Source: Craspedostauros australis (lineage: Eukaryota; Bacillariophyta; Bacillariophyceae; Mastogloiales; Achnanthaceae). From it: a stretch of DNA of 64,000 bases. Every line of letters starts with the position of its first letter. Positions within the stretch are counted from its first letter, which is position 1. Below, piece by piece: positions 43,372 through 53,799 of the stretch. The translations under genes and the position numbers were made by a program. The notes under the pieces were generated by a model. The model worked only from the letters and a program-made list of their open reading frames with translations, did no database searches and was not told where the DNA came from. The stretch spans positions 496,001 through 560,000 of the forward strand of contig JAMXDE010000045.1 in NCBI GenBank assembly GCA_026770025.1, in the 5' to 3' direction.

Positions 43372-46300
43372 CTATGGCCATGCCGTGTGGCGTTCCAGAA
43401 ACAATCACGAGAGCTCCAGTTTGTCAGCCTCTGCTTCTGTAGCACCCGGCTTTAACGTCCAGAGTTTGAGATTGACGATTTCGAACTTGGTTCTGTTGTT
43501 GTGCATCTTCGACAGCAACGGGCTGTTGAATGTCAGACACGGACGCGTGGTTTCATGGAGCATACCATCTCCTTCGACAACTAAACCAAATCCCCAGTTC
43601 GGCTGTTGCCGTTGTTGGTGTGCGCCATCACTGTTGTTGTTGCTGGTGTTGGCATTGAGGCCGCTGCCTCATGTCGCTGGATTACCAATGGTGTCCAGGT
43701 GAGTTGATGTGTAGTTGGTGGCCGTGCGTGGATATTCCTCTTTCTTTTCACCTGCTTCTTGGCCGCCATCGTCATCGTCATCGTCATCGTCGTAGAAGTT
43801 GTGAGAAGAGGAGGAGGATGGAACGGTGGGAATTGGCATGGGGCTGGTGATATCGGTTGGGATGCCCCATCCAACCGCAAGTCAATCGTTCGTGCAGAGC
43901 TGGATGTAGTCGTTGGCACCGGCACACGGGAAGACATCGATCCCGCTTTCCAGCCGCGCCTGCTCCAGAACGGATCAGCTCTTCGGCACCAAGCGGTGAT
44001 TGCACATCCGCCACAGGAAGCATTCGCCCATGCCAAAGTACTTCCGTGTCTTGCGCCATGCCTGGCCGGTGAAGGCGCTGAACACTTAGCCATCCATCGT
44101 CTCCAGCGCCAGCATTGTGTACTGAGCTCCTCTTGCTTGCTGAAGGAAGGACCCAAGGGATGCACCATTGCGGACGAGGGATTACTTCAGATAGAAGTTT
44201 TCTTGTTTTTGGAAAATGGGAAGAATCCTTGAAGCGATTCCATCAACGGAGGGCTCAGGACATGAAGCGATACCGCCATATCGTCCACCAATGTGCCAAG
44301 GATGGAAAATCCCAACATGCCACCACCTCCATAACCGTCCACATAATCGTCCTTCATGATGTTCCAGCTGTCCAACCGTTCATTGTCTGGCACACATGAC
44401 ATATCTGAAGCGTCCTGGTAGTTGTCATCGTCGTCGTCATCAGCATCGCCGTTGTCGCGGCCGTTGTTAGCGCGCATGCGGCAGGAATGCTGCGTATTAA
44501 AGTGGCTGAGGGTTTTCTGATCACGCGGTGTGCCAATAGTGGAGGTATCCAAGGGATAATGAGAGGAATATTCCGTCATTTCCAGATTGGGTGCAGACAT
44601 TGTGGCAATGATCCCTGGCATGAATGAATGTTCGTTGTCTGCGCGACACGGCACGACGAATGCGAAAGATGTCATCGTGCACATCTTGGTTGAACAAAGC
44701 GCCCTGGTTCTGGAAACCGTCCTTGCAGTGGTAGTACGACGATTCATCAAATGAGGTTGACAGGTAATGGTTGCCATGGCTCTGATCCATCGGTGTGTTT
44801 CCATGGCTCAACAGTCGAGAGAATCAGATGATGCTCTGCGGAGGTTGTTGCTGTGCCCGTTGTTGCAGCTGTTGCTGCCAGTGATGATAGGCCCTGTCGT
44901 TTGTCCCAGCATTCTCGACAGCGGCGCTGTGATCCACATCAGTGTAATCCAGCACTGCCGGTTCCTGCTGCTGATTTCGACCATCGGCATCGCGGCCATG
45001 TGCTGTCGCATCTGCCATTCCCTGTAACGAACCCTGCTGTTGCTGTTGCAGCATATTCTACGGACTTTCGCTGACTTCCACACCCTCACTGTCGTAATTG
45101 TTTCTTGATGCCAGGCGCAACAGGACAGGTTTTGGTGGGCTCTTCTTGGCTGTGGGCGTCTTGGATGCCCCGTTGGCGCATCATGTTCTTCCGTGGTGAG
45201 GGAAGGCATCTTGGCGTCTGATGGTGTTGACGAAGGCAAAGCTTGACTCATGGTGTCAAGATCCATTGAAGAATCTGCCGTTGCAGCAGACTCGATGGTT
45301 GTGACAGTCGATGCGGCGCTCGGTATTGTGGCCGCAGTTGGGACAGTCGGGATGGTAGCAGGAACATGATCAAGACGGAGATTTTGTTGCTGTTGTCCTT
45401 GCTCGTGTGCACTGCTGGTTTGTGACGACTACTATGTGCTTGTTGCAAATGATGACATGTTGCTGGCCGTCGCCCATGCCATAGCCACCTGATCCGATGC
45501 CTCATACTGCGCGCGCAAGATCTCTGCCGCGTTGACAGATGGTGGTGGTGGGATGGTGACGACAGCATCGCGGAAGCACAGCTGCGTAGTTGTGGTGGGA
45601 GCTGTGATCGGGATGTCGTCTTGGATGACAACTCTAGATGATTGCTGTGCTGCTGCATCGTGAAAAGTGGCGGTGGACGATTCGGACCGCATGGTGGTTG
45701 CGGGTTGGATGGGAGGGAATGTCTCAGTGGTCGCGGTTGATTGAACATGCGACGATGTTGCCAGTGCCGAATTCTGAAGCAAGGCAAGTCGCTGTCCGTC
45801 GAGATGGTGGATTGGGAACGCAACGCTGTCGTGTGGCGAATGGATGGAATGGTCGCATTCGTCGCGTCGGTGGCAACTGACTCGCCTCGCATCACAACGC
45901 CTGGTGGGAGCGGCGTGAACGTGTTGTTGGTGGCAGTTGATTCGGACTGGATGGCCGTCGCGAGTTGGATGGGTGGGATGCTGGCCTCGGTTGCGACGGA
46001 TTGCCGCGCATCGCCTTGCCTGGAGGGATTGGGGGGAAACTATCGACCGTGGCTGTCGATTGCGATCGCAGCGCTGTTGCCGGTTAGATCGGTGGGATGC
46101 TCGTATTGCCAATGCTCGCCACCGTCGTGGATGAGTCGCTTCGAATGGCGGCGGCGGGGCGGATGCTGGCAAAGGACGCGATGGATCCTGCGTCAGATGC
46201 GATCCTTGCAAGACGAGCTGTGCTTGGTCGCGACGTTGGCACAGGAGCATCGTCGATTGGCAATGACGACGACGAGGCGTAGACCAATGTGTCCGACTGT

Positions 46301-47848
46301 CTGCGAGTCAGAAGCTTCGGCCTGCGAAAGGTTGAAGTTGGTGTTGGAGTGGTACCATCGTTTGTTCACTCCAAAAAAGGTGACAGATTGTATCCTGTCA
46401 CGTGCGGCCAGCGGCATTGGCGGAGATGCGAGGGCACCAAACTGTGATTTTGACATCGACGATCTCTTGGGCATTGGTAATAGCCGCAATGCTGCCATCG
46501 GCTTGTTTGCAAAGGATACTGCAGCGACGGTCAGCGATTGGGAACGCTGATATTTGCGTGTGAGTTTTGCAGTTGGGATGTCGCGTTGTTGTTGTTGTTG
46601 TTGATTTTGCTGCTGCATTTGCAACCTCTGCTGCAGAGTGACGGAGGCAGGGAGTTTGATCGATCTGCGTTGCACCTTGCTTCGGAAAATCGCGTGCGCT
46701 GCAGCATGCAAGCGATGCATGTCATCAGGGCCAACGATGATGCGGATGAGGTGGCGCTATGGACACTGCTGCTGAATGAAAGCCTCTTGTTGGTATTGGC
46801 GCGGCGGCAGAATTGTAATAACTGCTCCAGATGTTGCTGTTGCTGCTACTGTGGCTGGTGTTTCGTTGTTATTGCGGAATCCGGAGCATGGATGGGAGTG
46901 GCTGGATGACGGTCGGAGGCGTAGCTCTGGTTGACACTGATTGGTTGGTAGATTCCAAGCTGTCCCTTTGGTTGGCTTGTGCCTGCGACTGCAGCCAGAG
47001 ATGTGGTGGCGTGTCAGCTGGAACAAACAGCGTCCCCGCACCCGTCGCATTCGATGTCGTGACCAAAGTCCCCAGCCCTTGCTCATGCACCTTCCACAGA
47101 AGCATGTGCGGCGAGTCCTTGCCATCCAGTTGCTGTTGATGTCGTTGCTGCAGCACCGGGTTGCGACAGGCGGATCCCACTGACGTGGACCTGCCCATCT
47201 TCTTGTGGACGGAACCTTTTGAATTCATGCCACTCACATCACCGTTTTGAAGACCATCTGCATTGGACGCGAATGATATGGGCTTCGGGAGTCTTGGCAG
47301 CGGTGGCCTTGTGTTTGCCTTCAACTCCGCGTCAGCCAAAGTCGCAGTTGCAAAGTAGCAGCAGTTGTAGTAGTAGCAGCGGTGGAGTCAGCATCATGAT
47401 TGATGCCATTGGCTGCCTTTGTGGAATCTGCGCCAATTGGTTGATCATCTGCTGACTTGGCAGTGGCAACGTGAGAAATGGATGACATGGACATGAGCTC
47501 CCCCTGCTGCAGTCGCTCCCATACCAGTTCGATCTCGCTGTCCGTGCCACGCATCGAAAGTTCCCGCAAGAAGGTATGCTCCTTGGACGTCAGGTACACG
47601 AAGGAGGAGGCGCGTCTGCGAGATGATCCCAGCACCCCTCGTTGTTCCTTGTTGCAAATGCTGCCGTCTGCAGTGTTTCCCTCCGTGTTGTCCATGGCGT
47701 TATCCATGTCACTCTCCATGTTAGCATTCGTGCCATTCGTGCCTTTGCTGGTGTTGCCGTTGTCTTGCGCAGCAGCTGGGCCTCCGGTGGCACCATCTAC
47801 AATCTTCGCTGCGGCTGATGTCGCCTCTATGTTCACTTCTGCTGTCAT
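43372..47848 (-). pseudogene. TLD-domain (TLDc) protein pseudogene
   Basis: Read on the minus strand, the last ~850 bp encode a TLD domain: ENFYLK, SLVRNGASLGSF, VFSAFTGQAWRKT, YFGMGECFLWRM, NDYIQLCTND, LAVGWG, then TFNSPLLSK and FEIVNLKLWTL. It is broken by in-frame stops at 44182-44184 (TAA), 44086-44088 (TAA), 43975-43977 (TGA), 43882-43884 (TGA), 43669-43671 (TGA) and 43405-43407 (TGA), and by a frameshift near 44205. Upstream, a disordered Gln/Ser-rich part runs in pieces through 44187-44804, 44824-45054 (stop TAG at 45058-45060), 45432-46250, 46193-46720, 46869-47339 and 47321-47848, where the original start probably lay (MTAEVNIEA). It contains ~30-residue repeats (IPPIQ.AT..RSES type). 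TLD proteins protect against oxidative stress or regulate V-ATPase in other eukaryotes; this copy cannot make one. Confidence 0.85.
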
Positions 47849-47947
47849 GGCGCAGCTTGGACTGTCGACTCGTATCGTACTATCCGAGAGAGAAGGGTCC
47901 TATCTACCAAGTCAACGCGAGAACGGTTGGCCGTGTCAATGATGTTG

Positions 47948-47979
<32 letters not shown>

Positions 47980-48440
47980 GGTGGCAGCGGCGGTGCTGTT
48001 GTTGTCGTGTTTTCGCTTGACGAATGGATTGATTGTGGAGAAAGGGAGTGAATGTGATGCGTTGCGTTGTGATGTGCGGAGTGCCAGGCGCCGCGCAACG
48101 GCGATGAGCGCTGTGTTGTCCTTGTGTCGTCTGTGCTGCCACTAAAACATCCGTGACATTTTCGTTTCTGGGTTCATCGCAGTGCCGTTTTCTCTGTTTG
48201 GATCCGCGGTCGCTCCACACGATTCCATTTGTTCCTCCCCCTCCATGTTCGAGTTTGTGGGTCGCGCTGTGTGTCGGTCGTGGACTTCGATAGGAAAATC
48301 CGCTCTTGGCCGAAGTTGTACAAACCAGCGTGTCGTTCTGCCGTCCTCATCCCTCTCCGGTGACTTGTGCGCTCTTCATTGTGTTCTTCTTGCATGTTGT
48401 TTGCACCTTTGCTCCAGCATCTTGAAAGTATTCATGCTTC
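47849..48440. other. Gene-free interval with GTT/GGT run
   Basis: This is the 5' side of both the TLD pseudogene (minus) and the large DDE-like ORF (plus). It holds a (GTT)n then (GGT)n run at about 47943-47985. No other gene is supported. Confidence 0.5.
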
Positions 48441-51400
48441 GTGCACCTTTGTCGACTTGCACATAATTCCACCCAATCTCAAGCCCAACATCCTTCACTG
48501 TGCAACATGTATCATCCACGCGATTCCGGGTTCGGCCACACCCAGCCACCACCACCAAAGTCTCCAAGGTACGAGTATGCAAACAGTGGCCACATCAACC
48601 ATCACAACCAACCACCAAGCCCAGGCCTCGTCCACCCCAACTCGCCTGCAATGTACTCTGGCCCACCTATTGTGGCTCGCCCTGTTCCATACCCATACTC
48701 GTACCCCTACCAGAACATGATGAACCCTGTGATGCACCCATCCTATGCATCGCCTCCACCACAGCATGGACAGCCAACATTCCATCGACCAAGTCCTGCC
48801 TGGTACCCACCACCTGCTGCGCACATCCACCACAACATGAGCTTGCCAAATGGCGGAGGGACGACGGACGATTTCAACATGCTGAGACTCCCAACTGAAG
48901 TCGCCAAGCGCAGCCTTTCTGAAAACGTCGGATCCGCCATGCACGAAAGCCGTGAATTCGCCCAAACTGCAAAGGAGGAGGGGAAGAACCGTTTCGGCAT
49001 CATGCTATGTCGTGCATGTGGTGTGCACTTCTGTTCCTGTTGTTTCCAGCAACGCGCGAAGTTGGCCGTGTGCCCAGATTGCGCGGGAAACAGAGCAATT
49101 GGAAGTGACAGCCAAGCCACTCTTGGAACCGACAGCCAAATCGAAAAACAAACTGACATCGCTCACAACAACGTGGAAAATAACACGCAACCCAAGTTGG
49201 CAGTTGGACTTCACATCAAACAGACAGACGCCGTTTCCAACAAACAGACAGTCAACGATACTAACACCACTAAAATCCACAACAACGATGACTACGAAAA
49301 TCACACTGCCATCAACAGTAGACCTACCGATACCATCATTGAGGAGGCTGCTGCAATGTATGACTATGATGATGATAGTGATGATGAGCTCCTCAGCAAC
49401 ATGATGGCAAGCGATGACAGCCAGGAGGATGGCAGAGATGTTGACTATGATGAAATGGAAGATATGTGGCCAACATGGGATGGCAATACAAAGTCTTGGG
49501 AGAAACTGTCCTCCATCATCAGCATGGCCCGCCACAACATGCATGGTTTGAGAGACTTTTGCAAACAAGGCTACCACACAATTCCTGGTAAACATGAGAC
49601 ACAGAAGTGGGCAATGATCAACAGAGCATGGGATCGGTTGTCCACGATCTCATCACAGATCATCTTTCCCAACAGACCATGTCTGCGCCAACTTGCCAAT
49701 GTGATGAGATTTGTCAGAGATGACAAACGCCTGCCTTCACTCACCTTGGAGGAAACTGTCTGCCTGATGCTCTTCTTTGGGAACAGAGATGTGTCAAAAA
49801 TGGCAGGCGCAATCCTCGCATCAACTTCAACCTGCAAAGACTGTGCTGCCATCCTCACGCACCACTACAAGCGCCTCTCCCCAGAAGATCAGGTGAAGGT
49901 CATCTCCATGCGGACTAAAATGCACAGCTCCAAGCACAAGCAACTGATTGGTGCTGCCAGGAAAATTATCAGCGGCGGGCCAATTCCTGTTGGGGAGTCG
50001 AGAAGTCGCCTTGGTCGTGAAAAACTTCAGGAGGTAACTTCCTTCCTCGCCTCTGTCACGAATTTCAAGCCAGGCAGATCGCGCAAGGTGAAGCTCCATG
50101 GCGTGGTGTACAATGGTTTGCCTATCTTCCTACGCGGCAAACAGACTGTCAGACAGCTATTTCGCCAATACAAGCAGACAGCGACAAAACCAGTGGGCTT
50201 CAATACTTTCCGCGAGATTTTTGCCCTCCTCACCAAACGTGGCAAGTGCGAAACAGGTCTTTCCTCCTACTATGTGGACACTTTGGAAATGTCAATCAAG
50301 TTCACTGATATGCTCACGCGAATCATCGAAATGCTGGGCACAGATGATGCCACGAACGATCTACGCAAAGAGGCACTCGAAATTGGCGAAGAGTGGAACG
50401 AAGTTTTCACCTTTGTCAAATGGGAGTACACGCATTCACATGTGCGCGTCCAATGTGAGGATGACCACCTTCACTCAGCGCAATTCGCACTCACCACCGG
50501 CGAATGTGAGGCCCAACAAGAAGTCTGTGCACGTTGTGCACATGCAATGACATTCTTCTCCTTCCGTGTCACAGACTACCTTGAACGCACCAAGGGTCAC
50601 ATCCGCAACCAACAGGACCAAGCAGAGTTCAACACTATGTTTGGGGCTGTGTCTCTGTGTGACAAGCAGCTTGGTGTGTACATGTCACACAAGGTGAGGG
50701 CAATGGTGCAATTTGAGCAAATCCGAAAGGAGAAGGAATCACTTATCAACGAACAAGACAAAATGATTGTTGTGCTTGATCACAAGCAGAAGATATTGCC
50801 CATCTGCAGCAAAGAATGTCAATCGGCATATTTTGCCAAAAAGGGAATGTCACTTCTGGGTGTGATGACCATTACTTATGAAGGAGGTGAGTATCACTAT
50901 CGCTTTGTGGACATGCTGATAAAAAACTATCATGCACAAGATCAAGTGCAGGTTGCAGGGCTTCTCAAGATACTTATGGCGGACATCTTTCCTGTCATGC
51001 ATCCGGACAAGAAAAGAATTGTCATCCAGAGTGACAACGCAAGCTGCTTCGCCAGCCCATCATTGATGCGCTACATTTATGGGCTGAACCGAGGAGAACA
51101 CGGTGTGAAATTCAACCCCAATGGTACCGCAGAAGAAAAGGCCCAAGCATACACTGATGCAAAAATGGAGATCAACAACATCACCACCCATCCGATGCCT
51201 CCTGCAGGACAAGGCAATGAACAAGCCACCCAACCATCCAATGCAGGCCCCAAGATTGTCAAGTGGATCTACACTGAAGCACAGACTGGAAAAGGGCTCC
51301 TTGATGCACATTTCAGCTACATCAATGGTGGGCTCACATGGTACATTGGTGGAGCTGACAATGGTAAGGCACAGACAGAAGAGGATGTTTTCCATGTGCT

Positions 51401-52403
51401 TGTGGAGAAGGGCATCAAGGGCACCATCACTGTGCTTGTGGAGGGGGAAAACTTGTTGGCACCACTCTTGTTTCCAGTCAACGAGAAGCGAAAATCGACC
51501 TTCTCCACCACGATTAAGCCCCGGACAAGAGCAACCCACCAGGTGGACATCCTTGACAATTGTGTACATGTCACAGCATCATCCGGAGTGTCCAAACCAG
51601 AAGTTGTTCCACAGGCACAGCTTGGCCTGTACTACATGCAGGACCTTGACATCTGCTTGTCGGAAGGGGAAGTGAAACCGGTCACTGCGGCATTCACATC
51701 CAAACCACAACCCAAGCAAACCACCCAAGCAACGGCGAACGCGAAAAAAAAGAAACACAAGCAGATCGATGTCAACTGGCGCGACACTGCAGCGACCTTG
51801 GTGATGGAAAATTTGAGGCCACCCAACCTCACATTAGCGGAGGGCGACAAAACAGGAGCACCAACCATCGTCAAGGAGGGATGGGCCAAAACCTTCCAAG
51901 ACAAGCCCAGCACAAGCACAGCCACCAACGACGAGCCTGTGCCCAAGAATTTGCCATCAATGACAAAGGAGGTTGCAAAGATTGTGTGTGAAGCCAAGAT
52001 CAAAGGTGAGAACAACAAGGACAAGCGGAAATCAGAGTATGTTGTGCATCAAGACTTGCTGGAAGGCCCTTTGGCTGCTGATTGGAAAGGACGTGTGAAA
52101 ATCACGATTCCATTCCTCAAATCGTTCCTGTCAGGTGATGTGAAGCGTGCACAGAATTACATGGCGAATAATGGGTACTTGACGGAGGGCTACGATGCTG
52201 TCGAAGAGGAGATGCAACCATTGGATGTGATGGAGGAAAACGAAAACGCGATGCACCTGGGGGATATCGACACCTGGATGGGTGGCATTCCAGACGATCC
52301 AGAATGTGACGATGGTGCCCATCTTCTGCACAATGGCATTTTGCTCGAAATCGAAGAACCTCCACTCGAGCTGGATCCCAACACAACCATTTATGAAGTG
52401 TGA
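48441..52403 (+). CDS. Large DDE/RNase-H-like transposase-type protein, unassigned family
   Basis: This is a 1320-codon open frame. The first ~140 residues are Pro/His/Tyr-rich. A Cys cluster follows (CRACGVHFCSCCF ... CPDCAG, about 190-216), then an acidic spacer, a helical middle part and a second Cys/His group (CEDDHLHS ... CARCAH, about 671-710). The core looks like a DDE nuclease: VVLDHKQKI (D780), AKKGMSLLGVMTI (~800), IQSDNASCF (D865) and YTEAQTGKGLLDAHF (E946, D955). The blocks KKGMS, SDNASC and TEAQTGKG..D resemble those of large uncharacterised DDE-like proteins of invertebrates; I cannot name a superfamily. An internal start at 48507 (MYHPRD) is equally likely. The C-terminus is Lys/Thr-rich then acidic. 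The open frame and the adjacent dispersed repeat suggest a mobile element. Confidence 0.65.
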   Translation: MHLCRLAHNSTQSQAQHPSLCNMYHPRDSGFGHTQPPPPKSPRYEYANSGHINHHNQPPSPGLVHPNSPAMYSGPPIVARPVPYPYSYPYQNMMNPVMHPSYASPPPQHGQPTFHRPSPAWYPPPAAHIHHNMSLPNGGGTTDDFNMLRLPTEVAKRSLSENVGSAMHESREFAQTAKEEGKNRFGIMLCRACGVHFCSCCFQQRAKLAVCPDCAGNRAIGSDSQATLGTDSQIEKQTDIAHNNVENNTQPKLAVGLHIKQTDAVSNKQTVNDTNTTKIHNNDDYENHTAINSRPTDTIIEEAAAMYDYDDDSDDELLSNMMASDDSQEDGRDVDYDEMEDMWPTWDGNTKSWEKLSSIISMARHNMHGLRDFCKQGYHTIPGKHETQKWAMINRAWDRLSTISSQIIFPNRPCLRQLANVMRFVRDDKRLPSLTLEETVCLMLFFGNRDVSKMAGAILASTSTCKDCAAILTHHYKRLSPEDQVKVISMRTKMHSSKHKQLIGAARKIISGGPIPVGESRSRLGREKLQEVTSFLASVTNFKPGRSRKVKLHGVVYNGLPIFLRGKQTVRQLFRQYKQTATKPVGFNTFREIFALLTKRGKCETGLSSYYVDTLEMSIKFTDMLTRIIEMLGTDDATNDLRKEALEIGEEWNEVFTFVKWEYTHSHVRVQCEDDHLHSAQFALTTGECEAQQEVCARCAHAMTFFSFRVTDYLERTKGHIRNQQDQAEFNTMFGAVSLCDKQLGVYMSHKVRAMVQFEQIRKEKESLINEQDKMIVVLDHKQKILPICSKECQSAYFAKKGMSLLGVMTITYEGGEYHYRFVDMLIKNYHAQDQVQVAGLLKILMADIFPVMHPDKKRIVIQSDNASCFASPSLMRYIYGLNRGEHGVKFNPNGTAEEKAQAYTDAKMEINNITTHPMPPAGQGNEQATQPSNAGPKIVKWIYTEAQTGKGLLDAHFSYINGGLTWYIGGADNGKAQTEEDVFHVLVEKGIKGTITVLVEGENLLAPLLFPVNEKRKSTFSTTIKPRTRATHQVDILDNCVHVTASSGVSKPEVVPQAQLGLYYMQDLDICLSEGEVKPVTAAFTSKPQPKQTTQATANAKKKKHKQIDVNWRDTAATLVMENLRPPNLTLAEGDKTGAPTIVKEGWAKTFQDKPSTSTATNDEPVPKNLPSMTKEVAKIVCEAKIKGENNKDKRKSEYVVHQDLLEGPLAADWKGRVKITIPFLKSFLSGDVKRAQNYMANNGYLTEGYDAVEEEMQPLDVMEENENAMHLGDIDTWMGGIPDDPECDDGAHLLHNGILLEIEEPPLELDPNTTIYEV

Positions 52404-52488
52404 TGAGTCTACTTGCACATCAATTCACATGATCTAAAGTATAGTAGCCATTGGATGACTGTGCCAACAGTTGCAAGAGCATGCACAA

Positions 52489-52610
52489 TGTGCGTTGTGT
52501 TGTGCTGTGTCGTGTCGTGTTTTTTTTGTGTTGTGTTGCGTCGTGTTGTACTGTGTCATGTTGTGTCGTGTTGTGTCATGTTGTGTCATGTTGTGTCGTG
52601 CTGTGTGCAC
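52489..52610. repeat. Degenerate TGTGT/TCGTG five-base repeat tract
   Basis: About 120 bp of TGTGTCGTGT- and TGTGTCATGT-type units with a T8 run, beginning about 85 bp after the stop of the DDE-like ORF. ORFs read through it encode only Cys/Val/Ser or Thr/His repeats. Confidence 0.85.
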
Positions 52611-52667
52611 GCGTTCGCACTCAGCACGGAAAACTGCACGATCACACTGGTCGCGATCGGCTTCGCC

Positions 52668-53530
52668 AGAAACCAAAAAGTGTAGGACAACAGTTTTGGG
52701 GATGGGAGAGCACCCATCAGCAGCTTTGATGGTCGAAGATGCCATGCAAGCATCTTCCAAATCGCCAAGCCACCCATAGAAGATATGTTCATCATTAACA
52801 CAGGAAAAAAATGTTGTGAGAGTTTTAAGTAATATTGTCTGCAAGAGGCGTTATCCTAAAATAACCGCCAAGGGGCCTTTTTCGGCACCGACAAAACGGC
52901 ATGATGGGCTCATCATACGGGTGCGTACCTTCGAGAGCATGCACACCCAACCCATTCTGGATGCATCAGGATGTCTTCAGGGAACGTGGTCACGCGCGGG
53001 GCGCACGACGAGGGGCTGCGAAGGTCGTAGGAATGAGATACGGATGCAAACAGTAGCAGCATCACGATCGGCGGTAGTTTTTCGAAATCGTTGGGCTTCA
53101 GGACGGGGACCATTTGGGGCATGGGATGCTGATATCAGTGGCGAAGCTTCATTGAAAGTCGATAGATACAGGATATACGGAGACAGTGTGGTGCGTAGCT
53201 TGCAGCAATACGACGGTCACGGGTGCTGAGGGGAGGTCAGGCTGGCACCATCCACGATTTGGGGACTCACGAAAAAGCCGAATACATGCCGAAACGACGT
53301 TAAAAATAAAGTTGTGATAATTTTAACTTCGATGGTCACCACCGCTGATAGGAAGCTGTATACATGTACTATTTGGTTTCAACTGGAAACGATGTGTTGT
53401 TGTGATATGGCATCATATCCAGTTGTTGGCATTGATTTTGGGCGTGTTCTGTGTGGGCGTGGTTGGCACACCTCGTGGCACGAAACTCCACGGGTAGTGC
53501 TATCACGGAGGCATTCCATGGCACGTCGCG
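52668..53530 (+). repeat. Dispersed ~900-bp repeat, copy 2
   Basis: This is the diverged partner of 8748-9645 in the same orientation. The final block ACTCCACgggTAGTGcTATC (53485-53504) corresponds to the end of copy 1 that holds the 52-bp arm, but it is much less similar to either arm than the arms are to each other. It lies about 260 bp after the DDE-like ORF. Confidence 0.7.
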
Positions 53531-53799
53531 CGCAACATGAAAGAGTTGCATCATCGTTGTTGTTGCGATTTCGTATGGTGCTCTATTTGTCTTAGCTTCG
53601 GTACCATGCGATGCTCACATGGGTCGACGTTTCAGCAACGAATGCACTGTGCCATTGCGCTGTGTTGACGTGCTTTGGGGCGACATCCTGCTGTGCTGCA
53701 TGGTGCCATCGTGCTCGTATCGTGTCCATGTGCTGCCATCGACGCAAGCGCATGCCGATTCATTGAAAAGCCCTGATCGGCATCCGACAACGTGTCTCC

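Noticed and set aside
45248-45895. 215-codon minus-strand ORF taken as a separate gene
   Set aside because: It is one of several shifted-frame pieces of the TLD pseudogene.
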